DNA of 64,000 nucleotides from Fimbriimonadaceae bacterium. GTDB lineage: Bacteria; Armatimonadota; Fimbriimonadia; Fimbriimonadales; Fimbriimonadaceae. The position numbers and the translations under genes are program-made. Positions 45,209 to 53,524 of the stretch are shown here, piece by piece (within the stretch, counting starts at the first letter, position 1; the number at the start of each line of letters is the position of its first letter). The notes under the pieces were generated by a model. It saw only the letters and a program-made list of their open reading frames with translations, was not told the DNA's origin and searched no databases. Location: positions 20,127-84,126 of the forward strand of contig JAMLGR010000019.1 in assembly GCA_023957775.1 (NCBI GenBank). Direction: 5' to 3'.

Positions 45209-45994
45209 ATGCAAGGCATCAACTTCCAAATCGAATTCCCCCTCGACGACGGCCGCGTGCTCGTCCATTCGGCCGACGGCAACCGGTTCGTGCGCGCGCC
45301 GTACACCTACATCGGCGACGGGTTCGCCACGCACCACAACCCCGCGTGCCTGGTCGAGCCCAGGTTCCGCAAAGCGTACGACCGCGGCATCCACAGCGGG
45401 CACAAGATCGGAGGCGGGGGCGACCTGCACATCGAGTGGCGGGTGCACCTCTACTGCTGGGCGGGCTGGCATGCCAAACAGCTCGAAGGCGACTTCGTCG
45501 AGTGCGGCGTGAACACCGGTATCTTCTCGCTCGCGATCATGGAGTACACGGAGTTCAACGAAACCGGCAAGAACTTCTGGCTGTTCGACACGTTCAACGG
45601 CATTCCCGACGACCAGTTCACGGAGGCCGAACGGCAGATCGGGCTCGACCAGGTGCATGCGGACAGCTACGAGGACTGCTGGGAGATCGCGCAGAAGAAC
45701 TTCGCGCCTTACCCCGGTGCGCGCCTCGTGCGCGGCCGCGTGCCGGAGAGCCTGCACACGGTTGAGATCGAGAAGGTCGCCTACCTCGGCATCGACATGA
45801 ACTCGGTCGTTCCCGAGATCGCCGCGGCGGAGCACTTCTGGCCGAAGATGGTGAGCGGCGGGATCATCATGCTGGACGACTACTGCTGGCTGCACCACGT
45901 GAACCAGAAGACCGCGTTCGACAAGTTCGCCGCGGAGCGCGGCGTGAAGATTCTCAATCTCCCCACCGGTCAGGGCGTGATCCTGAAGCCGTAG
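45209..45994 (+). CDS. TylF/MycF-type SAM-dependent O-methyltransferase
   Basis: 261 residues. Characteristic motifs: GDFVECGVNTGIFSLAIM (SAM-binding), FWLFDTFNGIPDD, VHADSYEDCWEIAQKNF, VAYLGIDMNSVVPEIAAAEHFWP and GGIIMLDDYCW, whose aspartates bind the metal. Family members methylate hydroxyls of sugars or natural products; substrate here unknown. No biosynthetic cluster surrounds it. ATG at 45209 follows the tandem-repeat array. Confidence 0.85.
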   Translation: MQGINFQIEFPLDDGRVLVHSADGNRFVRAPYTYIGDGFATHHNPACLVEPRFRKAYDRGIHSGHKIGGGGDLHIEWRVHLYCWAGWHAKQLEGDFVECGVNTGIFSLAIMEYTEFNETGKNFWLFDTFNGIPDDQFTEAERQIGLDQVHADSYEDCWEIAQKNFAPYPGARLVRGRVPESLHTVEIEKVAYLGIDMNSVVPEIAAAEHFWPKMVSGGIIMLDDYCWLHHVNQKTAFDKFAAERGVKILNLPTGQGVILKP

Positions 45995-45997
45995 GGG

Positions 45998-46052
45998 ACG
46001 GGAATCGGGAATCGGGAGACGGGAATCGGGAATCGGGAATCGGGAATCGGGA
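45998..46052. repeat. CGGGAAT heptad tandem repeat at convergent junction
   Basis: About seven copies of GGGAATC or GGGAGAC units between the stops of the methyltransferase and the S15-type gene. Reverse complement of the tract at 28619-28684. Confidence 0.85.
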
Positions 46053-46057
46053 TTGCC

Positions 46058-47869
46058 TTACTCTGGCAGTACTGGTAGATCGATTCTTGAAGCCGTTGTG
46101 CCTCCCTGGAAGATGCGCTGCGTCGTTTTCTGGAAATCCTCCGCTCTTGCGGTGTAGATGTTCACGAACTTCTGGGGGTTCCGGTCGATGAGGGGGAACC
46201 AGGAGGACTGCACCTGCACCATGAGTTGGTGGCCGGGAAGGAACGTGTGGAGGATGTCCTGCATCGGAAACGACATGTGGGTGGGTTTCTCGGGCACGAA
46301 AGGTTCGGGCAACTCGAAACTCTCGCGGTAACGACCCCGCATCACCTCGCTCCGCACCAGCATCTGGTATCCCGCCATGGCGCCTTCGGCGTCGTCGGGA
46401 AACACGTCGATCACCTTGACGATCCAGTCGGAGTCCGTGCCCGTCGTGGAGACCCAGAGGTCTGCGACCACCGTTCCGGCCACCGTCAGGGGTTTGTCGA
46501 GCAGTCCGCTTGTGAAGGTCAACACATCCTTCCGTTTCTCGGCAAAACGCTGGTCGGCGACCATGAAGGTTCGGTTGACCGAGCTTCCGATCGGGTCCAT
46601 GTAGGGAACTGGGTTCGCGGGGTCGCTCTCGTAGCTGTTGGCTGCCGCGGGCGGCGCGGTGAACCGCATCGTCGAGTCCGGGCAGAAGTAGAGCGCTTGG
46701 TAGGCAGCTTCCTTGGGCGGCCAAGCCTCGAGGGTGCGCCACCGGTTCGCGCCGGTATTGAACACCGTGACCTTTGGAAGCGGCTCCACGTCGCTGCCCT
46801 TCAGGTAGTGCTGGAAGAACCTCCACTGCAGGTCGCGGAAATACTCGCCCGTCTTCGAGCCGAATTCGACGCTTCCGAGCTTCTCTCCGGAGTCCCCGCC
46901 CCACTGCCCGTGAGACCACGGCCCCATGACCAGATACCGCTCGGTGTCGGGGCTTTGGCGATCGATTGCGCCGAACGTGTGGAGCGCTCCGTACAAGTCC
47001 TCGGCGTCGAACCACCCGCCGACCACGAGCACGGCGGGCTTCACCTCGCGAAGCCACTGCGCGACGCCGCGGGCCTTCCAGTAAGAGTCGTAGTTCGGAT
47101 GTTGGAACGTCTCCGCCCAGTAGAGGTTGTCCTTCATGTACTGGTGGGAGTTGGCTAAGGGGCCCATCTTCAGGAAGAAATCGTACAGGTTGGTTCCCGA
47201 AGGCATGCGGAATCCGGGCGCGCTTCGCGGGGTGGGTTCGGGGCGTTGCGCACCGAACGAACTCATGAACGAGAACCGCTGGGCCAGAGTGAACGCACCG
47301 TTGCGGTGGTCGTCGTCCCCCAGCCACCGATCCGTGACGGGCGCCTGGGGCGAGACCGCCTTCAGCGCGGGGTGCGCGTCGATCAGGGCGTGGGACGCGT
47401 AGAACCCAGGCTGCGAAACACCCCAAATCCCCACGCGGCCGTTGTTGGACGGCACGTTCTTCACCAACCAGTCGATCGTGTCGTACGCGTCGCTGCTTTC
47501 GTCCACGTCTTGCGGCGTGCGTTTGTCGGGACGGTGAGGCACGCAGTAGACGTGGGCGCCCTCGGACATGTAGCGGCCGCGCACGTCTTGGTAGACGATG
47601 ATGAACCCGTCTTTGGCGAACTCGCGCGAGGGGCCGATCGAGTTCCTGATCGTGGGACCGTAGGGGCCGGAGCCGTAGGGTGTCCGCTGCAGAAGAATCG
47701 GATAGGTCGCGTCCGTGTTCTTGGGGGAGTAGATCGCCGTGTAGAGCTTCACCCCGTCCCGCATGGGGATCATGACCTCCTGCTTGGTGTAATGGTCGCG
47801 GGCGACGAAGGGATCCTGGGCGGGCGCCAGGAGGGCGAGGGCCACGATGACGGGATTCACGATCTCCAT
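46058..47869 (-). CDS. Exported CocE/NonD-type hydrolase (S15 family)
   Basis: 603 residues with an N-terminal signal (MEIVNPVIVALALLAPAQ). Alpha/beta hydrolase core: EVMIPMRDGVKLYTAIYSP, YQDVRGRYMSEG, Ser in VGIWGVSQPGFYASH, Asp in VVGGWFDAEDLYG, His in VMGPWSHGQWGG; then the X-Pro dipeptidyl-peptidase C-terminal beta domain (ADLWVSTTGTDSDWIVKVID). Probably hydrolyses peptides or acyl esters outside the cytoplasm. Its start overlaps the end of the S9 gene by 13 bp. Paralogue of 50391-52244. Confidence 0.88.
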   Translation of the reverse strand: MEIVNPVIVALALLAPAQDPFVARDHYTKQEVMIPMRDGVKLYTAIYSPKNTDATYPILLQRTPYGSGPYGPTIRNSIGPSREFAKDGFIIVYQDVRGRYMSEGAHVYCVPHRPDKRTPQDVDESSDAYDTIDWLVKNVPSNNGRVGIWGVSQPGFYASHALIDAHPALKAVSPQAPVTDRWLGDDDHRNGAFTLAQRFSFMSSFGAQRPEPTPRSAPGFRMPSGTNLYDFFLKMGPLANSHQYMKDNLYWAETFQHPNYDSYWKARGVAQWLREVKPAVLVVGGWFDAEDLYGALHTFGAIDRQSPDTERYLVMGPWSHGQWGGDSGEKLGSVEFGSKTGEYFRDLQWRFFQHYLKGSDVEPLPKVTVFNTGANRWRTLEAWPPKEAAYQALYFCPDSTMRFTAPPAAANSYESDPANPVPYMDPIGSSVNRTFMVADQRFAEKRKDVLTFTSGLLDKPLTVAGTVVADLWVSTTGTDSDWIVKVIDVFPDDAEGAMAGYQMLVRSEVMRGRYRESFELPEPFVPEKPTHMSFPMQDILHTFLPGHQLMVQVQSSWFPLIDRNPQKFVNIYTARAEDFQKTTQRIFQGGTTASRIDLPVLPE

Positions 47870-50367
47870 ACTACGCCGAGTCGTGACCGTGTTCCTGTCA
47901 GCGGAGCGACAGGGCCAGTGGGTCGTCCCTGGAAGGTGTCGGGTATCGTGGGCTTGACCTTGGCGAGCTCACCCGAACTGGCGGTATTGAGTTTCATTTC
48001 TGGCTTTAGAAGCCTGTCGAACCAATCCACGATTCGATGCCATGAATCACGAATATTGATCGGCTTGCTCAGAACATGACCTTCCCCAAAATACCGGACG
48101 AACTCAGCTTCTTTCCCAAGCCTCACCAAGCCTGAATACACCTCCTCAGCCTGTGCGATGGAAATGAAGTCCAGGTCTCCATGGAGCATGAGGAGAGGGG
48201 TTTCGACGTTGTTGAGATGGAAGACCGGCGAGTTCTCGACCCACCGGAGGCGGTCTTCCCAGAGTGGTACACCCATTCGGCCCTGTCCCGCTTCTGACCA
48301 AGAAGAGAAGAAGGAGGCTCCCCCGAAGCTGTAACGGGTGCGCGCATCGAAAATGCCGCTATTGCTGATCAAATCGCTAATACCCGCAAGGGCCACGGCG
48401 GCCTTGAATCTGTTTGTCTGCGTGATCAATACATGTACAGTGTATCCGCCGTAGCTATGCCCGATCACTCCAATGTTGTCGGGGTCCGCCACACCCAACT
48501 CCACTAGTTTGTCTACCGCCGGGAGTACAGATGGAGGGATCTGATTGATAGGAGACCCTCGATCTCCCTCAGGAGAGAGTGGGATACTTGGCTGCATGAC
48601 GACGTATCCGCATTGAGAGAGAAGTTGAGGGAGGCAGAGCACGGGATTAAAGGACAGCGGGAAAGCTCGCTCGAGGGTCGTCACCAACGTACCTGCATAT
48701 ACCATTACAACAACGGGATAGCGTTTACCCTTGACATAGGCTGGTGGGTAGAGTAGAGCGCCTTTCAAGTCCTGGCCATCTGAATTGTGGTACCTGAAGA
48801 GCTCTTTTCTTCCTGTCGGAATTTCATGGATGTGCAAATTTAGATCGGTGATCCGCACTGGGTCTATGAAGGAGAACTCCGAGCACCACAGGTTGTCCAC
48901 ATCCATATCACTCTTAGAATAGAGAATGGAGCTGTTGCTCCTCCCCAGGTGGAGATCATACAAGGCTGTGTATTGCGGCACACGATCCGATAACAGATGC
49001 ATGGCACCATTCTTCAAGTCCGCTTTCAGGAGATTCTTTCTCGAATTAGCGGTATCAGTGGTTTCGAGAAGGACGGACCTGCCATCCTCGCTAAAGGCGT
49101 ATCCAGTTCCCTTAACTCTCAAGACTCCGGATATATTTACATTGGCCGTCTCTTCCTCTGTAGCAAACGTCCGCTGCGGTGGCTGAGTTCCGTCCGAAGA
49201 TAGAGACCACCACCCTTCTTTATTCTGAGCCAATACATGGCTTCCATCCGGAGACCAGAGATATGACCCTACCGACGCCCGCAAGACATCGGGCTGGGGA
49301 AAGACCTTCTCGAAAGATGGGTCCTTGCCTGGAGTGATCATCCTCAATGTGCCGCGCACATCAACCACGTAGAGCTCCCCATTCTTCCTCTCCAAAAGGG
49401 AGCGGCTGTCCGGGGACCAAAGGAGCTTGTCCTCCACGTCTTCCATAAGGAGACGCGCGGCACCACCTTCTGACGGCATGACATAAAGATCAAAAAGCTG
49501 GATGAAAGTCCCTGGGATCACTCGCTTAAAGGTTTTATACGCAAGAGTCTTCCCATCAGGGGACAGTTGCCAAAGCATGACATCTTTGTTCTCGGACAGT
49601 CGCTCCAACTTGCCCGAGCCAATATCCAGGATTCCCAGGTCGACCCGGTTTTCAGCGATCAGGAAGCGGCTGATATCTGACGGAGACTCGGAGCGAAGAA
49701 CGCTGGAGGTCGTAGCACCCCTTGGGTCCAGGAATGACTTGTAAATCTTGGGGATCAGGAAGAGGGGATTGTCATCCACTCCGGGGTCTACTCTGGTCTC
49801 GCTTTCAGGGAGAAGCGGAATAAGCACCTTCTTCCCGTCCTTGGTCCAGGCAGGTCTGTCTCGCTGAAAGAGGGTAGATTTGAGTCTCGGGCCTTCGATC
49901 TGTGTGATGTGAGCATTGTGTGCCTGGGCATTGCGACACAGCCAGAGGACGATCTGCCCGTCTTTGTCGCCGTAGAAAGCGAGGTCTTTGCTGTTGGGAG
50001 CCCATACCGGATGCCAATAGCTTCTCTTCTCGGGCTTGCCGTTGGTGATTCGCGCGAGCTTTCCTGTTCTTGTGCTGGCGATCCAGATATCTTGGCGGAG
50101 AAACGTGACCGGAATGCCCCCAGGCAGTTTTCTTGAATCGCCAAGCGAATAGATGTCATCCTCCTGGAAGCTGCGGGCAATCGTGAAGACCACCCAGTTT
50201 CCATCAGGTGAAAACTCGTAATGCTCATAATTGGGATTGGAGATCGACTCCGTCTTCATGAGAGAGTCCAGGAAGCGATCTACTTTGTCCGCGCTAAGTC
50301 CCTGCCTGCTTTGAGAAGGGTATGCCAATACCGAAACGACACAGAGGGCAACGACAAGCTTCCACAT
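47857..50367 (-). CDS. Exported S9 prolyl-oligopeptidase-type peptidase
   Basis: 836 residues with a signal peptide (KLVVALCVVSVLAYPSQS). N-terminal propeller (FSPDGNWVVFTIA, LSPDGKTLAYKTF, WSPDGSHVLAQN) and C-terminal hydrolase with Ser in VIGHSYGGYTVH, Asp in LHGDLDFISIA and His in YFGEGHVLS. The catalytic domain is followed by about 45 extra residues that run into the next gene's start. Codon use is clearly AT-richer than in the two S15 genes that flank it, suggesting insertion by transfer between them. Confidence 0.85.
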   Translation of the reverse strand: MWKLVVALCVVSVLAYPSQSRQGLSADKVDRFLDSLMKTESISNPNYEHYEFSPDGNWVVFTIARSFQEDDIYSLGDSRKLPGGIPVTFLRQDIWIASTRTGKLARITNGKPEKRSYWHPVWAPNSKDLAFYGDKDGQIVLWLCRNAQAHNAHITQIEGPRLKSTLFQRDRPAWTKDGKKVLIPLLPESETRVDPGVDDNPLFLIPKIYKSFLDPRGATTSSVLRSESPSDISRFLIAENRVDLGILDIGSGKLERLSENKDVMLWQLSPDGKTLAYKTFKRVIPGTFIQLFDLYVMPSEGGAARLLMEDVEDKLLWSPDSRSLLERKNGELYVVDVRGTLRMITPGKDPSFEKVFPQPDVLRASVGSYLWSPDGSHVLAQNKEGWWSLSSDGTQPPQRTFATEEETANVNISGVLRVKGTGYAFSEDGRSVLLETTDTANSRKNLLKADLKNGAMHLLSDRVPQYTALYDLHLGRSNSSILYSKSDMDVDNLWCSEFSFIDPVRITDLNLHIHEIPTGRKELFRYHNSDGQDLKGALLYPPAYVKGKRYPVVVMVYAGTLVTTLERAFPLSFNPVLCLPQLLSQCGYVVMQPSIPLSPEGDRGSPINQIPPSVLPAVDKLVELGVADPDNIGVIGHSYGGYTVHVLITQTNRFKAAVALAGISDLISNSGIFDARTRYSFGGASFFSSWSEAGQGRMGVPLWEDRLRWVENSPVFHLNNVETPLLMLHGDLDFISIAQAEEVYSGLVRLGKEAEFVRYFGEGHVLSKPINIRDSWHRIVDWFDRLLKPEMKLNTASSGELAKVKPTIPDTFQGRPTGPVAPLTGTRSRLGVVWRS

Positions 50368-50390
50368 AAGAACTTCCAGGCGCCAACGGC

Positions 50391-52244
50391 CTACCGGAGC
50401 CGCATCGCCCGAATCGCGCTTTGGGTCTCTCCCGACAGGTACACGCGCTGGGTGGCCTTGTGGAAGTCGCCCGCGTCAGCCGTGTAGATGTTCACGAAGG
50501 TCTGCGGGTTGCGGTCGACCACGGGGAACCAGGAGGATTGCACCTGGACCATGATCTTGTGGCCTTTCAGGAACGTGTGGAACACGTCCGGCATCGCGAA
50601 CTCGAGCTTTGTCGGCTTGCCCGGCACCATCGGCTCGGGGTGCGACCACGAGTTCCGGTACTTCGCGCGCATGGGTTCGCCGCGCACCATCATCTGGTAT
50701 CCGCCCATCTTCACGTTCGGACCGCGAGGGGAGTCGTTGGGCGCGTCGTCGGGCAGGACGTCGATGAGCTTCACGATGAAGTCGCTGTCCGTTCCGGTGG
50801 TCGACACGTACAGGGACGCCGTGACCGGGCCGAGCAGGGTGACGTCCTCGATCAACGGGGGCGTGGAGTAGGTCAGCACATCCTTGCGGCTCCCGACGAA
50901 CCGCTGATCCTCGAGCATGTACTCGCGGGGCATGCCGGTGGAAACGGTCGCCGACACGGGGACGGGATGGGCGGGGTCGCTCACGTACTCGTCGAACACG
51001 GGCCGGCTCCCACGGCTCTCACCCGCAAACGAGAGCCTCTTGCCCGATCGGAGGTAGAGGCTCACCGGCTTGGCCGAGGCAGGGGGCCACTGGTCGAATC
51101 GGCTCCAGCGGTCGGCGCCCGTGTCGAACATCATCGCTTCCGGGATGTCCGCTTCGCCGACGCCGCGCAGGTGTTTCTCGAAGAAGGGCATCTGGAGCTT
51201 GGTGCGGTAGTCCTCCCCGGTGCGCACGGTGAACACGATGTCGTGCAGCGAGTTTCCGGGCCCACCGTTCCAGGATCCGTGGTACCACGGCCCCATCACG
51301 AGGGTGCTCTGGTTCTGCGGGGTGAAGCGTTCGATCGCGCGGTAGATCCGGAGCGGTCCTTGGAGGTCTTCGGCATCGAACCAGCCCCCCACCGTCATGA
51401 TCGCCACTCCGCCGGCGTTGCGCAGGTGTTGCGGGACGTTCTGGGCTTGCCAGTAGGCATCGTAGTCGCCGTGCTCCATCCACTCGTTCCAAATCGCGAT
51501 TTGGTTGTGGAGGTACTTGGCGTTGGCGTTCTTGAGCGGGCCCATCTCGAGGAAGAACTTGTAGCCGTCGTTCGTACCGTGTTGGAACACGCGCGGGCCG
51601 TAGTCTTGGGTGGGGCCGTCGCGCTTCTTGCCGAACCCCGCGATGAAGTTCATCGCGTGGGGCAGCCAGAAGGCGCCGTTGTGGTGCATGTCGTCGCCGA
51701 GCCAGTTGTCGGCCATCGGCGCTTGGGGCGCGGCCGCCTTCAGCGCGGGATGGGGGTGGATGAGGCACTGCGCGGCGTAGTGTCCGGGGAAGGAGGTGCC
51801 GTACACCCCGACGCGGCCGTTGTTGGGTTTGACGTTCTCAAGCAGCCAGTCGATCGTGTCCCACGTATCGGTGGTCTCGTCGGCCTCCCCCGGCTTCTTG
51901 AGCGGCTTGAACGGCCGCATCCATGCGAACTCGCCTTCCGACATGTACCGCCCGCGCACGTCCTGATACACGAAGATGTAGGGCTTCTTCGTAAACTCGG
52001 ACTCGGGGCCGAGGCTTCCCCGGAACGCGTCGGGGCCATAGGGGCGGCACGAGTACGGCGTTCGTTGCATGAGGAACGGCGCGTCGGTCACCCCTTTGGG
52101 GATGTAGATCGAGGTGAACAGCTTCACCCCGTCCCGCATGGGAATCTCCACCTCCCGCTTGTCGAAATGCTCCCGAACGTAGGCCGGCTGAGCCGACGCG
52201 AGGCTCGCCGCGGCAAGGAAGAGGAGGATCCACCGGTGTCGCAT
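50391..52244 (-). CDS. Exported CocE/NonD-type hydrolase (S15 family), paralogue
   Basis: 617 residues with a signal peptide (WILLFLAAASLASAQ). Same architecture as 46058-47869: EIPMRDGVKLFTSIYIP, YQDVRGRYMSEG, Ser in GVYGTSFPGHYAAQ, VGGWFDAEDL, His in MGPWYHGSWNGG and the C-terminal STTGTDSDFIVKLID domain. The two copies look like an old tandem duplication now split by the S9 gene. ATG at 52244 chosen for the signal peptide. Confidence 0.88.
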   Translation of the reverse strand: MRHRWILLFLAAASLASAQPAYVREHFDKREVEIPMRDGVKLFTSIYIPKGVTDAPFLMQRTPYSCRPYGPDAFRGSLGPESEFTKKPYIFVYQDVRGRYMSEGEFAWMRPFKPLKKPGEADETTDTWDTIDWLLENVKPNNGRVGVYGTSFPGHYAAQCLIHPHPALKAAAPQAPMADNWLGDDMHHNGAFWLPHAMNFIAGFGKKRDGPTQDYGPRVFQHGTNDGYKFFLEMGPLKNANAKYLHNQIAIWNEWMEHGDYDAYWQAQNVPQHLRNAGGVAIMTVGGWFDAEDLQGPLRIYRAIERFTPQNQSTLVMGPWYHGSWNGGPGNSLHDIVFTVRTGEDYRTKLQMPFFEKHLRGVGEADIPEAMMFDTGADRWSRFDQWPPASAKPVSLYLRSGKRLSFAGESRGSRPVFDEYVSDPAHPVPVSATVSTGMPREYMLEDQRFVGSRKDVLTYSTPPLIEDVTLLGPVTASLYVSTTGTDSDFIVKLIDVLPDDAPNDSPRGPNVKMGGYQMMVRGEPMRAKYRNSWSHPEPMVPGKPTKLEFAMPDVFHTFLKGHKIMVQVQSSWFPVVDRNPQTFVNIYTADAGDFHKATQRVYLSGETQSAIRAMRLR

Positions 52245-52331
52245 GGGAAGAGGGTTCGCCCTCACGCTCCAGGACTCCTCTCGCCGGGCTTGCGGACGGA
52301 TTCCGTGGAACCTCTCTGGACCCTTGTGAGT

Positions 52332-52337
52332 TAGGAT
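52332..52337 (+). promoter_or_regulatory. -10-like box before msrB
   Basis: TAGGAT, 4 nt before the ATG at 52342. Confidence 0.45.
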
Positions 52338-52341
52338 AGGC

Positions 52342-52848
52342 ATGAACTGGATGTGGATCATTCCTGCGGCGATCGCGGCGGGTACGGTGTTTGCGATGAC
52401 GACAGGCACAGATCAGAGCAGCGGCACTGACCCCCTCAGCCCGAAGCGGCCGGACAAGGTCGTGAAGACCGACGCCGAGTGGAAGAAGCAGCTCACCCCC
52501 GAGCAGTACAAGATCCTCCGCAACAAGGGCACCGAAGCCGCGTTTTGCGGCGTGTTCTACGACAACCACCTCGAGGGCACTTACTTCTGCGTGGGTTGCG
52601 GGCTCCCGCTGTTCAAGTCCGAAGCGAAGTTCGACTCGGGCACGGGCTGGCCCTCGTTCTTCCAGCCCGCTTCGAAAGACGCCATCTGGGAGCGGCCGGA
52701 CAACAGCTATGGCATGCGCAGGGTCGAAGTGCTGTGCGCGCGCTGCGACGGCCACCTGGGCCACGTGTTCGACGACGGCCCCCGCGACAAGGGCGGCAAG
52801 CGGTTCTGCATCAACTCCGAGGTCCTCACCTTCAAGAAGAAGGAGTAG
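52342..52848 (+). CDS. msrB: Exported peptide-methionine (R)-S-oxide reductase
   Basis: 168 residues. Reduces methionine-R-sulphoxide in oxidised proteins. An N-terminal hydrophobic segment ([17 protein letters not shown]) targets it outside the cytoplasm. The MsrB domain has both zinc CxxC pairs (YFCVGCGLP and [11 protein letters not shown]), the substrate motif GTGWPSF and the catalytic Cys in [12 protein letters not shown] resolving Cys at the usual second position is not obvious. Confidence 0.94.
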   Translation: MNWMWIIPAAIAAGTVFAMTTGTDQSSGTDPLSPKRPDKVVKTDAEWKKQLTPEQYKILRNKGTEAAFCGVFYDNHLEGTYFCVGCGLPLFKSEAKFDSGTGWPSFFQPASKDAIWERPDNSYGMRRVEVLCARCDGHLGHVFDDGPRDKGGKRFCINSEVLTFKKKE

Positions 52849-52881
52849 GAGGGCATCTTGGATGCCCAGAGGTGAGGGGCC

Positions 52882-53223
52882 TTACAGGGGCTCTCTTGGG
52901 ACTTCGGCGCCGCACCAGAGGCACTTGCCGCGGGACCGAGTGAGGGCGGGACGGCCGCAGTGGGGGCAGACCGAGCCTTTGACCGTCCGTTTGCCGTCCT
53001 TCTTGCCGTCCTCCTGATCCACGTGGTCCACCCACGCGACGAGTTGCTCGTCCGTGTAGCCGTGATGCTCCTTGAGCAACCGCCACAGGCCTGCGCAGGC
53101 CAGTTCCAGGGCATCCACCCTCATCTCAAGCGTCTTGGCCTCGTGGGAACGCTCCGGGGTGCGAGAGGTGATCGAGATTTGCGCATCGCTGGATCGTACA
53201 AGTCCGAGAAGTCCGCCTAACAT
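52882..53223 (-). CDS. Small zinc-ribbon protein
   Basis: 113 residues. N-terminal helical part (EMRVDALELACAGLWRLLKEHHG) and a C-terminal zinc ribbon CPHCGR..........CLWCGAEVP. No family assigned. TACAAT lies 6 nt before the ATG on the minus strand (53230-53235), supporting the start and a leaderless mRNA. Convergent with msrB. Confidence 0.68.
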   Translation of the reverse strand: MLGGLLGLVRSSDAQISITSRTPERSHEAKTLEMRVDALELACAGLWRLLKEHHGYTDEQLVAWVDHVDQEDGKKDGKRTVKGSVCPHCGRPALTRSRGKCLWCGAEVPREPL

Positions 53224-53229
53224 ACACCG

Positions 53230-53235
53230 ATTGTA
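53230..53235 (-). promoter_or_regulatory. -10 box of leaderless zinc-ribbon gene
   Basis: TACAAT on the minus strand, 6 nt before the ATG at 53223. Confidence 0.55.
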
Positions 53236-53292
53236 ACGGTTCGACGGACTGTCTGGTAGGGGCTCGCACGCCCGGTGGCTACCTGGAGGTTC

Positions 53293-53524
53293 CTAGTGTA
53301 GTGAGTCAATAATCTCAGGGCAGCGAGGCCCCGGTTGGGCCCTCCGGGCCCCTCGCCCCTCTGGGGGAGAGGGGTTGGGGTGAGGGGCCCGTTTTGCGCG
53401 GTTTCAGCTTCAATTCCAGCGATCCGGACCCCTCACCCCCAGCCCCTCTCCCCCGGAGGGGCGAGGGGTGCCTCTTGCGCCTTTCGCCACGGCCCGCTGG
53501 GAAACTAGTGAGACACTACACTAG
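53293..53524. mobile_element. MITE-like element with 11-bp terminal inverted repeats
   Basis: Ends are a perfect inverted pair, CTAGTGTAGTG (53293-53303) and CACTACACTAG (53514-53524). Inside lie two long inverted GC-rich arms, CCCCTCGCCCCTC..GGTGAGGGG near 53355-53391 and CCCCTCACCCCCAG..GGCGAGGGG near 53432-53470, which can form one large cruciform. No open reading frame. The right end supplies the TAG stop of the M3 peptidase gene. Its inner arms resemble the metK insert at 47-118. Confidence 0.75.

Noticed and set aside
42397..45306. Long N-terminal extension of the S9 peptidase through the tandem repeats
   Set aside because: The extension is a translation of the 47-bp repeats; a signal peptide starts at the ATG at 44898.
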